A stretch of DNA of 64,000 bases, taken from assembly GCA_013368445.1 (NCBI GenBank), contig JAACJO010000031.1, positions 362,918 to 426,917 of the forward strand, read 5' to 3'. Of the stretch, positions 33,467 through 44,362 are shown in pieces. The stretch's first letter is position 1; each line of letters starts with the position of its first letter. Source of the stretch: Leucocoprinus leucothites (lineage: Eukaryota > Basidiomycota > Agaricomycetes > Agaricales > Agaricaceae). The position numbers and the translations under genes are program-made. The notes under the pieces are model-generated. The model had not been told where the DNA came from. It saw only the letters and a list, made by a program, of their open reading frames with translations, and made no database searches.

Positions 33467-34003
33467 GAGAAGATTACTTAACGACCATCTTTCCCAGCGT
33501 CAATAGATTAATTCGGGTATACATGAGACGGCCACAAGTATGACTAACTTAGAGCGCTTCCGAAATTCGTGATCATAACCGGGATAATGGGTAACCGCTG
33601 AATGTCTACTCGTGAGACAAAAAGGCTGATTAGGGCTTACCAAACTGAACTTCGCATGCGGGTATTATTTAGTCGTGAGCAACAATTGGCCAGGACCTGC
33701 ACTGTTCTCTGTCAAAAGCTGTTCCGGAATTCGGCTTGAAGTATCCCGGCGACCGACAGCGATGGTCCCCCGCTTTGCTGAGCTCCCGACACCATCATCG
33801 CTCCTGTAGACCATCGCTTCAATTCCTACTGCCGATTCCTGGAAAAACCTCTAATCTGTGCTCTTCGCATATTGAACAGCCCTTGACAGGCGGAATAGGA
33901 CGTATAAATTACCGGTTCTACTTAAGGACTGAGTTCTATAAAATCATGTTCTTCCTTGTGAACAAGTAGCTCAGAGCTTTTGGACCTCTTTCTTCCGAAC
34001 ATC
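33467..34003. other. Intergenic region / P450 promoter
   Basis: No gene was recognised. The last 110 bases include AGGACGTATAAATTACC (about 33897), a possible TATA element ~100 bases before the P450 ATG. Confidence 0.35.
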
Positions 34004-35997
34004 ATGGATAGTATTTGGGCCTTATTCATTCCCTTCGTCATTTATACCTGGACGAGATCCCGCAAACGATATCCTCCTGGCCCAAAACGCCTCCCTTTCA
34101 TTGGAAACCTACTTGATATTCCCACCCGTCACGCATATGAGAAATTTGCACACTATTCGAAGGACCTCAGTAAGCATTGATTCGAGAGATCATCTGGACA
34201 TGAGCTTACGATCGCCTTTACCTCAGACTCCGACATCATCTATCTTGATGCTGTTGGTGTGCCCTTTATCGTCCTTAACTCTCTTGAAGCGTGCAATGAT
34301 CTCCTCGAAAAGCGTTCCAATGTTTACTCTAGTAGATACCATCAAACAATGGCATACGAGTTGTAAGCAAAGAAGGTTCCCTTCTCAATATATCGTGCTC
34401 ATCATTGTCAAGGATTGACGGGAAGCGTATCTTTCCGATGCTGCCATACGGTGACGAATGGAGAGAGAGCAAAAAAATTATGATGAAGCACATCACTGCC
34501 CCAGCCAATCAAGAGCCCATCTTCTCTACAATCACACAATTCATCCGCAAGTCTCTACTACCAAACTTGCTCATGGCACCAGCAGATTTTCTGGTTCACA
34601 TTCGAAAGTGTGCTTTCGCATAATTTCTACGCCGCATTAATTTCTAACCGCGACCTCTGTGGTAGTGGTGTTGGGGGAAGTATCATATCCCTCACGTACG
34701 GTTTACCAATCAAAAGGGTGGATGATCCATGGATTGAAGTAGCAGAGCAGAGTATGCACTGTCTCACCTCTGCCGCGGTTCCAGGAAAGTATGCAGTGGA
34801 TGTAGTACCGGCCCTGAAACATCTTCCCGAGTGGCTTCCCGGTGCTGGATTTTTGAGGGAAGCAAAGGAATGGAAAAGGACTTTTGCTCGTTTATTTGAG
34901 GAGCCATTCAAGGCGGTCAAGAAGGGAATGGTGAGCGCTTCTAGCTCACGATACTCTTCTGCATAACCTTATTTTGTGTAGGTGGATGGAACTGTACAGC
35001 CTTCATTTTTGTCGCGAAGCTTGGAAGAAATATCCGACATGCCGGACCAAGAGCGGCTAGAGCGTGTCATTGAAAATGTCGGAGGCACGTTCCTGGCAGG
35101 CATGTTCCCGCACAGAGAGATATCGATGACTGATCGCTCAGCCTCTCCTAGGTGGCACTGATACATCCGTTACGGCCGTTACGAACTTTGTGGCTATGTT
35201 GCTCCTTTTCCCTGACATACAGTCCAAAGCACAAGCCGAGATCGACATTGTGATTGGACGACATCGTCTACCGGAACTTGAAGATAAAACAAAGCTGCCC
35301 TACCTCAGCGCTGTGTTGAAAGAATTGCTCCGTTGGAAACCGATCGTGCCATCCGGCCTTCCTCACATGACTTCGGAAGACGATATTTACAAGGATTATT
35401 ACATACCAAAAGGGGCTATTGTTATGGGAAACAACTGGTGAGTCCAATCAAGGTTATTGTAAGCATAAGGCTCAGGACGTGTAGGGCAATAATGCATGAT
35501 GAGAAGATATTCCCCAATCCCTCCAAGTTTGACCCGACGCGCTTTCTCACTGCATCTGGTCAGCTCAGGCACGACAACAAAATTCCTGACCCCGAAGTAG
35601 TAGCGACCTTTGGTTTTGGTCGTAGGTGAGTCAACTACGAGGGACAATCATACACTCGACTTTCATGATTATACTGACATGCCTTTACTAAGAATATGTC
35701 CTGGCATCAATATTGGGCTGGCTAGCTTTTGGCTGAGTGCCGCTTGTATCCTCGCATGCTTCAACGTCACTCCCGAACTCGATGACGAGGGTAAACCAAT
35801 CACGCCAAAGATTGAGTATGTCGGAAAAGAAATTGTCTCGTACGTTGCGCGCCGCCTCATCTAAGTTGTGGATCACAAGAACTGATGACCGGACGTCCAG
35901 ACACCCTGAGCCTTTTAGATGCCAAATCACGCCAAGGGATCCCGAAGCTACAGCACTAGTTCAGGCAGAATACGATGAGAGTTCGGAGTACATTTAG
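34004..35997 (+). CDS. Cytochrome P450 monooxygenase
   Basis: Nine exons (34004-34169, 34227-34362, 34413-34607, 34666-34930, 34982-35099, 35152-35437, 35485-35625, 35693-35839, 35901-35997) give 516 residues. The N-terminal anchor (IWALFIPFVIYTW) is followed by the Pro-rich hinge YPPGPKRLPFIGN. The I-helix GGTDTS, K-helix E351-x-x-R354 (KELLRW), FDPTRF and the haem loop FGFGRRICPG (Cys438) are present. ER-bound P450s of this type oxidise lipophilic substrates with electrons from P450 reductase; the substrate is not predictable. The intron at 35100-35151 begins with GC (GCAG|GCATGT); using it restores AGGTDTS. The closest terpene synthase is 12 kb away. Confidence 0.92.
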
Positions 35998-36738
35998 CAT
36001 TGGTCGTCCCGGTCATTTGGCTCTTCTATTTTACACTTGCTATTGGATAACAACCGTGAATTGATTATCCGTTGCTTCTGTGCCATTCGAGTCTGAGAGC
36101 CGTTCGTAACTCCTTTCCGCCCAGTAGTATTGCCCATGTTATCCGACGTCACAGGTAATGAATTGAACTACAATCGTAAGTTTGCATGTGGTCCAACCGA
36201 TAACAACACCTCTTGTCTAAATATCATTGCATCATGATCTTAATTCTATCCTGACGAGTCATTCACTACAATATATATCTTCTGAGCTATTCGCATGCCG
36301 ATGTCGAAAGCCATTGTGGTCAGAAAGTTTTAGTGACGTTTGACATTGACAAATGAGATAGTTTCACCGGTTCGTGAAAGCATTGCTCGTTCGCTGTTGA
36401 GCAGCTCCGTCGTCTAAATATAATATCCCATCTTCCGCAGGATGTTCTGATGGGTATCAAACTTATGCACAAGGACTACTATCTGCGTCAGCACCGCAGA
36501 ATGGTATGCAGGACAAGAGTATTTTCAATGATGCATAGCAAAAGTAAGACAAGCTATTAGCTGTATGTACAACGTCCTAATTATGCTGAATGAGCATGAA
36601 ATGCGGTGGTGATTGCGATGGAAAATGATTTGGCAGGTATGGTATAGCATTAGAAGGCACGCGAGTAGCGAAGCCTGAGCAGAGTAGAACAGAGAGAAGC
36701 ACATCGTTCTCATGCAACCATCAATATGAAATTCCTGA
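35998..36738. other. Intergenic region
   Basis: 3' flanks of convergent genes. No conserved coding sequence was seen. Confidence 0.35.
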
Positions 36739-37852
36739 TCATTTCACTTCCGATGTCGACCTGCCAACACTACTTCCAGCACTTTCACGCTGTCCCGCGT
36801 CTTCCCACTCTACTTCTTCCCACTCGTTCAAGGCCTCCTTCGGTCCTTGATGTTGGGTATCCTCCTCGTGGTATCGGGCGAACTTGGAAATTTTATCCCG
36901 TAAGACAATGGCGTACCGTACGAGAACGAATATAATAATGTGGCCGACGGCGATACCGACAATATAAGCCGCGAGCTTGCTGTGCTGGGTTTTGGGATCG
37001 AGAAAAGCATATGCTGTAATGGTTGAATCAATTGTCATTTAAACAACACATGATGAGTTTCGTAATGTAGACACGCACTGTAGACGCCTTGGCTGGCAAA
37101 AGTGATGTATGCCACGCCTAAATAAGACAGCAATAGCACCAGGCACACGGGGAGAGTTATCCACGGTAGGGGAGGGATGTTTGTTGTGAAGATTTCGAAC
37201 AGCACAAATACGGTGTTGAGGATGTGCAGAGAAATGGCCGACCAGGCTGAAACAACAGTTGCGGTCATCAGAGAGTTCCGTGTTAGGAGTTTCAAGCTCT
37301 ACAAACTTTCATAAGGCGACGAGAATGTTGCAGGGGAGGCGATGAGTGCCCAGTAGCAAATCGTTACCAGGAGAGCTGCCAGGGCCATCAATAACGATGG
37401 ACATATAGTTGACTGGGGTAGGGTGGGTGACGTACGAAATGTGGTGACTGTACTCAGCAGCAGCATATGCATCACTTGGAGGCCTCTGTGCCACCTCTGA
37501 AGCGGGTGAGCGTAGGATGAAGATGGTACTGGCTTGTAGTTGAACCCATGGTAGGCAGACGCAAGGAAGTAGGAGAAGAGGCCGATGTATGTAAGATGCG
37601 TGAAGTACGAGAACCAGCTAGAACGAAGAATTAGTGAGCCGTTTCTTCACGTATCGCTGCGGAAACAGGGACGTACATGTTCCCCTGTCGAAGGACTACA
37701 GACTCATAGACAAGAGAGGTAACGAGCGTGGCTCCACCATACACGACTATGATCAGCCGCTGAATGGCTAGTTGGCGGGCTGAATAAAGGGGAGAGCACA
37801 CCAGACGGTGATGCCGGTCAAAGGGGTCAGCGTCCCCTAGAGAGGAGAACAT
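36739..37852 (-). CDS. Multi-pass membrane protein (possible FAR-17a/AIG1-like)
   Basis: Model exons (minus) are 37852-37677, 37617-37436, 37375-37307, 37246-37079 and 37013-36739, giving 289 residues in phase. About six hydrophobic segments are visible: QRLIIVVYGGATLVTSLVY, SYFTHLTYIGLFSYFLA, MHMLLLSTVTTFPLLVTIC, ISLHILNTVFVLFEIF, LPVCLVLLLSYLGVAYITF, and AAYIVGIAVGHIIIFVLV before a basic RDK. The acidic C-terminal tail is cytosolic-looking. Conserved-looking pieces are DPFDRHH near the N-terminus, WFSYFTHLTY and YAFLDP. The layout recalls the FAR-17a/AIG1 or Rolling-stone membrane families, but I could not confirm which. It is transcribed away from the Vti1 gene's 3' end, about 100 bases apart. 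Confidence 0.7.
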
Positions 37853-37955
37853 GAGTGTAGAGTCGAGGCCAGTCGACCAGCGAGGTAGAGGGGAAGAATC
37901 AGTTCAAGAGTAAGGTGGAAGGAAACTAAATATCACACGCTGCTACTGTACATCA

Positions 37956-38854
37956 TCACACTAGCTTAAAATATAAAATAACCCCGACAAGCACAGCAAA
38001 TACGACTCCGATCAATATCAATATCACTCGCTGCTTGTACGACCTGTTGCCATCTGTGAGAGCCATAATACAAGCACGGAAGCCGTACTACTCACCGCCG
38101 TATCATTGTCGAGATTTTTCCATGCGACCTGTCAACATTAGTATCTGCGTCCCGTAGCTTGAAAACGTTGTTGGTACATGGTCTACGAGCGCTAAACTGG
38201 GAACTCACTGTATCTCGTGCATTCTCTATCTGCTCCCTCTGACCTCGCAGGCTCCTCAGAATATCGGCGCCATACGACTCGGTCTCCAGCGCAATTCGTG
38301 TAGAATCTCCAAGTCGCCTGTCTCCATCCTCCAGTGTTGCTGTGCCGGCTAGGAGTCTTGTCCGGTCGCTTCTTTCACCGTACGGGTCGTCCGATGTTCC
38401 TGCACCGCCACGACCTTTGGCTCCTCCGAGAAGGTCTGTTCGAGCAACCTGCGTATGCGAATCCTTGGATATCTTCCGGTATCTAGTTAATTCGGCCTTT
38501 GTTTGCCTCAGCCGCGTGGTATATTGACCGCGAATGGATGTGGGTATCCCTTGTATCTCAATCTCCAATTGAGAAACCTATTCGACATTGTGAGTCAATG
38601 AACGGCCATTCGAGAAAGTACGGGACATACAATATCATCCGCCTCATCTAGCTCGATCTCGACCTTCCTCAAAGCTGCCTTCCTTTGCTCTAAGGAGTAT
38701 GAGCTCCAGAATCACGAGGCAAAGCAACTTAAGTCAGCGACGTACCCCCTTGCAAATTCTTTCCGCTGCCTTCGAGTTTATCCTTGATAGTGGAAATAAG
38801 AAGCTGGAAATCTGCTTCGTACGATTCGAATAGCTGTGTCGGCGTCTGGTCCAT
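37956..38854 (-). CDS. VTI1: v-SNARE Vti1 (Qb-SNARE)
   Basis: Exons (minus) are 38854-38746, 38689-38631, 38577-38209, 38157-38096 and 38043-37956, giving 228 residues. The N-terminal three-helix bundle starts MDQTPTQLFESYEADF. The SNARE motif runs from ARIALETE-like residues through ILRSLRGQREQIENARDTL, with the zero-layer Gln in LRGQRE, to STMIRRS. A C-terminal anchor (VILILIGVVFAVLVGVILYF) ends only two residues before the stop, as in tail-anchored SNAREs. Vti1 drives fusion in Golgi-to-endosome, vacuolar and retrograde traffic. A Gly-rich insertion (GGAKGRGGAG) lies between bundle and SNARE motif. The last intron separates the end of the SNARE motif from the membrane anchor. Confidence 0.92.
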
Positions 38855-39372
38855 TGTGCTGGTCGAGATGAATGTTACTGTTGACTGTTGCCAACAGGGG
38901 TGCTGAGATCAAGCTCAGTGACCTCATCGTCACACCGTCACACCTCTTGTTGAAAAGTTTTTCCAAAAATACGCGATCAATAAGTCATGTCAGGGATGCA
39001 TTCCCTTTCAAATTTGTAATGTACTCTGCAGTGGAAATCGAGTTTGAGCACTGTACTTGAGGCCATAACTACGATTTCGTGCAGAAATACTCTTGTATTT
39101 CGTCCATCAGTGACTACTGCTTTAGCAGTGGTTTATCATGAACATCACAAATTCTGAGTCTCTTACTGACCTAGTCGATCATGGTGTGATCTCAATTCCC
39201 CGGGCACCACTCTTCCCTCGCCAGAAAGTTCATCCGTCTTTTGCATCCGGGTCTCGACAAGCCATATAAACGTCTCTACCTCCGAGAGCGCTCCATTTTG
39301 CCTACTCTCATGCTCTCAAACCCGCTGCGACTTTCACCTACTACGTAACTCGTGTCCCGACAAAACTAAGAG
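38855..39372. other. Divergent promoter region
   Basis: Lies between divergently transcribed VTI1 and the DUF6534 gene. A TATA-like CATATAAAC is at about 39264, ~110 bases before the latter's ATG. Confidence 0.4.
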
Positions 39373-40685
39373 ATGGATGCACCAACGTTCGAAAATACAT
39401 TCGGTTCCCTTCTCATTGGCACTTTTTTCGCCACCTGTTTGTTCGGTGTTGTAACCCTTCAGGCCCACCACTACTTCACTCGATACACTGATGATAGAAC
39501 ACAGATGAAGCTCACAGTACGTTATCACGTTGATTTCTCCGATCCCTCAAATCAATCTATTATCAGGTTCTGTCGTTATGGATTCTTGACCTGGCACATA
39601 CTATCGGCACGACACACGACGTGTACACGCATACCATTCGACCCACTACCACGATGGACGGGCCCTCTATCCTACCTGGTGTCAACGTTGCAACCCTCAT
39701 GGGTGGTCTGATAACTATGATCGTTCAAGTCTCCCTCTCAATTCGAGCGTATCGTGCCCTCCATCGGCCATGGAATCTTGTTGGCATGTTGTGTGGAGGT
39801 TTGGCCGTGGCACGTTGCCTGACAGTCATAATCTTAGTAGCGCGGCTGTTCAGTGCTAAGGATTATCGTCAGAGTATCGTAGACCTGGGAGGTCTTATCA
39901 CAGGGTTACTGAGTTCTGGTGCAGCTATCGATGTTTTTATCGCAGTGGCTATGCTGTACTTCCTACTCATGCAGAGAGACACTGCGTTCAGGAGGTATGC
40001 TGCAGACCTCTAACTATTTCTGCCAGTACCTTTGCTAAGCGGTGAACAGTGCTCAACGGCTCGTGGATAGGCTTATGCTGATCACAATTAGTGCGTTCGC
40101 CCTCATCATATGCCTGCTTCCACCTGTTTGTAATCAAGCCCACGAATAGGGAGCGGCCTCCTTACCAGTATAACCGCAGTCGCTGTCCTCGTTGTCTTTC
40201 AGGTAGAACCATACACGTGTATGTATTCGAGTTAATGTTTCGTTGGACCTTTCTGTTCATGGATCTCCCTTTCAGTGGCTTGGTTAGCGGTTTACACATG
40301 TCTTGCCAAATGTAGGCAAAATCATTTATATCATTTTCAACATCAGCTTAGCTAAATTTCATTGGTCCAAAGTATACACCATCACCTTCCTCTCTGGGTA
40401 CGTTGTCAATAGCAAATTGTAACCGGGCTAATAATTCTTTGTTTCTATGATAGGCTAAATGGGCGGGAAGAACTAAGAAATGCCGTGTCAAGTGGCCGAT
40501 TGTCCGATATTCGCATCACTAAACCACGCCTGGAAAGTGTTGAAAGTGGACATTTCACCAAGTTGTCCTCCAGGTCTAGACGCAAGCCATCGGTAACCTG
40601 CCCTCGTCCACCCTGGGACAATCAAAAGTTTAACCAAAGTTGTCTTAGGACTTCTGTCAACCGGCGATTTCAATTGAAATGGTGA
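39373..40685 (+). CDS. Seven-helix membrane protein, DUF6534-type (basidiomycete family)
   Basis: Model exons are 39373-39516, 39567-39994, 40050-40090, 40150-40218, 40276-40311, 40352-40397 and 40454-40685, giving 331 residues. The start MDAPTFENTFGSLLIGTFFATCLFGV and the pattern QAHHYFTRY, VLSLWILDLAHT, LLTSITAVAVLVVF, LAWLAVYTCLAK and FLSGLNGREELR follow the usual order of this large Agaricomycete family. Seven hydrophobic stretches are visible. Five of the seven exons are under 150 bases, and the 40-base intron at 40312-40351 is unusually short. The cytosolic tail of ~70 residues is basic and polar. The family's function is unknown to me; a receptor-like role is only speculation. Confidence 0.76.
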
Positions 40686-42564
40686 CAACGACGGACATTA
40701 CTCTTGACGTACGCGTTTTACGATCGATTGTATCCACATAGGCTGAGATCATTGTTTGAATCCTTCAGGGAGAAAAGCTGGATGATATACGAGGTCCGGG
40801 CCCTGCCTACCCGAATGGGTCAGGACAACGACCATGACATTCCGGGGTGCCTTTCAGGTTTGGCGGAAGAAATTTTCACTAGAGCCTGGATGGAGCGACC
40901 GTAGTAACGTTAGGCCAGAGCAGGCAACCAATGGAGCCGATGGTGTCTTTATATGTGTTGTATGGGTAAGCCCTCCCGCCCACTGGTGTCGATTAAAATG
41001 TAGTGCAGCACGCTATGTTTGTCGCCCACTTGCCACACTGCCTTAGATTTCCTTAGATTACTTCTTTTTCCGTCTTGTTGTGGGCGATCGTCCATTTCCA
41101 CGTTCATTCAACCCAAGTACAGGAAAATTTCATTTTGACCGGTGACCTTTGCGGAATCCAGTGAAATCCAATCGCGCACCATGAGATGAACGCACCAATT
41201 CCAACGGAAGCGTATCAAGTTTGGTTAATCTGAACTCAGACCCTTTGAGCGGCTGGAAAGTTTCTAGTTAACGCCACCCGTACTAGTACATAGCTATAAG
41301 ACGCCTCGTGACTGACCAAGGTACCCTTTCTGTTATGGACGATCGGCTCAAGTGTGTAGGCAAGCCCCTTCCCGAGCCTTGAGCTTTGCAGATTTTTCTC
41401 GGATGAAGTCGGGAAGTGAGGTGCCTCCACCGATAGCGGATTCATGAGAAACAATTTAAGATCGGAGGCACGCTGCACTGCAGTAGCCCAATCACTCTCC
41501 ACTGGAATGGTAGCCTTCTAGCACCAGCAGAGAGTTCCTTCGTGTACACAGCCACTATTCTTAAGTTTGGCTTTATTTCATCGACGAGGCCATAAGCGAA
41601 TAAGAGCTCGTGCTCCTCGTGCATCCGCCTCTTACAAACTTGGAGTTTCAAGTAGATTGAGTGTCAAGGGGAATACCTCTTTAGCTGATCACGCTGATCC
41701 CAAATAATTTTGCACGAAATCGGCCCTGAACGACTACTACAATCAGTGTTCACTTTAACGCTCTGCATGGTTCTTTGTATCATCTAATCGCTTTACGATA
41801 CCGATTGCGATCGCGTCGGGTGCCCCTATGGTGACATAGTCGACGTAATAGTTACATGGAGCGCCTTGTATCTCCGCCGCCTTTTTCATTGTGGGTGTCG
41901 TGAGTGTGAGGCACCCGCGAAGTGCTATAGGATCCGTAACGAGCATCTGCTGATCGTGGACAAGCGCTTACGGGCTCGTTCCAGTTAGGTCGTTTCTGAG
42001 TGTTTGTATTGAGTGCACTGCGCACATACAAGAATTCATTTCCTGTCGACTTTAGCCTCGTGACCAACGGCAAACGCCGTCCCACACCAGTACCTTTCAA
42101 CCGAGGATTGTCCTTTCAACCATCGTTCTGCACCATATGTTGACTTGTTAGCCGCATCCCCCTTGCCCAGTGCAGAGAGCGCTTGGGTTTTAGCGCTGAA
42201 AACACGTCGGCATGGTGTTCTATAGGTATGACTCAAAAACCGCCGACAATCCGAAATTTACTTAGGACAGAACTCGTGACGAACGCTTCAGAGGGAAACC
42301 TCGAACAAAATAGGCTCAAACTCGTGGGATGGTTACAGAATTACTTTTCTCGGCCTACAAAATCGCACTTCTGAGGTGGAGTCCTGCGAAAAACAAGAAA
42401 CCGGGGCGACCACAGAACACTTGGAGCAGCTATATGCTTGTTTCCCCGCGCCGACATTCTTCCGCACTCCCCACCACTGTTGTACTCTTTCTTCCTCGAG
42501 TGTATTTTACCCACAGATATTGTTCAAAAGGCAGCTGGGATGAATGAAATGCGACATCCTGAAG
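40686..42564. other. Gene-free region
   Basis: No protein, RNA gene or repeat recognised. Reading frames are short and composition is ordinary. The final ~100 bases are presumably the GH5 promoter; no clear TATA box. Confidence 0.35.
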
Positions 42565-44362
42565 ATGTTTCCTTTATCCCTTATCTCTCTCCTTGCAGCC
42601 GCGCTGTTCACTGTAACGGGAGGAAAAATCCTATACGCCGGTGTGAACGAGGTATGATGCGATTGCGTTACTATCGTATTAACTTTGTCCTTACGTTCTG
42701 TGCTTGCAGTCTGGTGGCGAGTTTGGCGTCTTTTCGCCCAACAATACAGGATTTGGCCTACCCGGACGTTTCAACGTCGACTATGCGTTCATCAACAAGG
42801 TCCCGTTCCTCTGGCAAGCCTTATCCACTGCTATTAATAACTTGGTCTTCAGACCACCGTAGACATTTTCGTCGATCAAGAAAAGATCAATTTCTTCCGT
42901 GTCACGTTTCTCATGGAGCGCATGTGTCCCCTTGCAACAGGACTCGGGAGCCGGTTCAATGAAACAGTAAGAGTGTCTCCCGTCCAGTCAACGCTAAGTT
43001 CTAATGTTATTTTCAGTACTTTAATGAGTTTGCCGACGCAGTAAACTATATCACCAACACCAAACACGCATACGCTTTACTTGATCCTCATAACTACATG
43101 CGCTATGGGTGAGGCTCTCTTCGCGGACTTTAGCACATCAGGACTGATGTTCTTCCCAGAGACCCGTCTAGCCAGCCCTTCTCCGGACCGGTAGGTGTCA
43201 CCTCACGTCATCTTGATTCAACCTTCAACATCGCCTTCCCAGATTATCGGTGATACATCAGACGCAAATGCTGCGACCACGGCCCAATTCAAAACATTTT
43301 GGCAAGAACTAGCTCGTCGTTTCGTCAACAACCCAAGAGTGGTCTTCGGTATCAACAATGAGCCCCATACCATGGTAAGACATCTAATTACTTTGTGATC
43401 TCCAAACGAGCTACTCCGATCTGATACCCTCCAACAGCCAACAGACCTAATCCTCGCGAACGATCAAGCCGCCATTGACGGTATTCGTGCTGCCGGAGCG
43501 AAACAGTTGATCCTCGCCCCAGGAAATGGCTTTACCGGAGGACATTCTTGGACTCAAGTCACGGGAAATGGAGCTGCGCCATCTAGCGATTTCATGAACA
43601 AGCTGGTTGACCCTCTGCACAACACTGCCATTGATATTCATGAGGTAAGAAATATCTCTAACCTGACAACTAAAAGGTGACTTACAACACTTTGTAGTAT
43701 TTGGGTGCGTAAATTGACGCGCGCCGTTTCCGCGAACCCGTCAAATTGGATCATTAACGTACTTAATTAGATGTGGATTTCTCCGGAAGCCACGACGAAT
43801 GTGCCCAACCCGGCCCATCCAATCTAGCAGCTCTCACACAGTGGTTACAGGACAATAACTTGAAGTTCGTCATTTGCAACTGAATTCTGAGCTCCACTGA
43901 TGGTCTATCGCTGCTCAGGGCCATGATCACCGAATTCGGTGGAGGGAACAACCAAAATTGCTTCCAAGCGGTCTCTGATCTCATTCAATACATGGCTGAT
44001 AACGACGTTTACATCGGCTGGGCAATCTGGGCTGCCGGTCCAAGTAAGTATCTTCATACCTCGTAGTGCCACACTCTCACACCCCGAACAGTATGGGGAA
44101 CTGCTTCCCCTTGCTGTGGAGCCGACACTGGAAGTCTTGAACCTGGACAGGTCAACGACAGAGGAGGACCGAAGTACGTGCCTTCCCTTCTTGAGAGTCA
44201 CTATTCCTAATGGGGTACAACCAGTGCTTTCCAAACTGTCTGGGCACAAGCAGTAAGACCCAACATACCCACAGGTATGGCCCTAGAATCTAGCTGAATT
44301 GATATCGATATTGAGATTAATCATCAGACTTGAAGAGGAGCGGTACCTCGGGATTATCTTAA
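42565..44362 (+). CDS. Secreted GH5 endo-beta-1,4-glucanase (cellulase)
   Basis: Thirteen exons (first 42565-42651, last 44328-44362) give 381 residues, all in phase. An N-terminal signal peptide (FPLSLISLLAAALF) is followed directly by the catalytic domain (YAGVNESGGEFG). The general acid/base is Glu178 in GINNEPH and the nucleophile Glu290 in ITEFGG. Supporting motifs are NFFRVTF, DPHNY and WAAGPIWG. It ends with the KRSG tail seen in GH5_5-type fungal enzymes, and no CBM1 is attached. Exon 8 (43698-43704) is only 7 bases long and is needed to read EYLDVDF across the junction. Expected action: internal cleavage of cellulose or other beta-1,4-glucans in plant walls. Confidence 0.93.

Noticed and set aside
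42438..42962. A 174-codon open frame overlapping the start of the GH5 gene
   Set aside because: The GH5 exons in the other frame carry a signal peptide and catalytic motifs, so this frame is a shadow crossing two introns.
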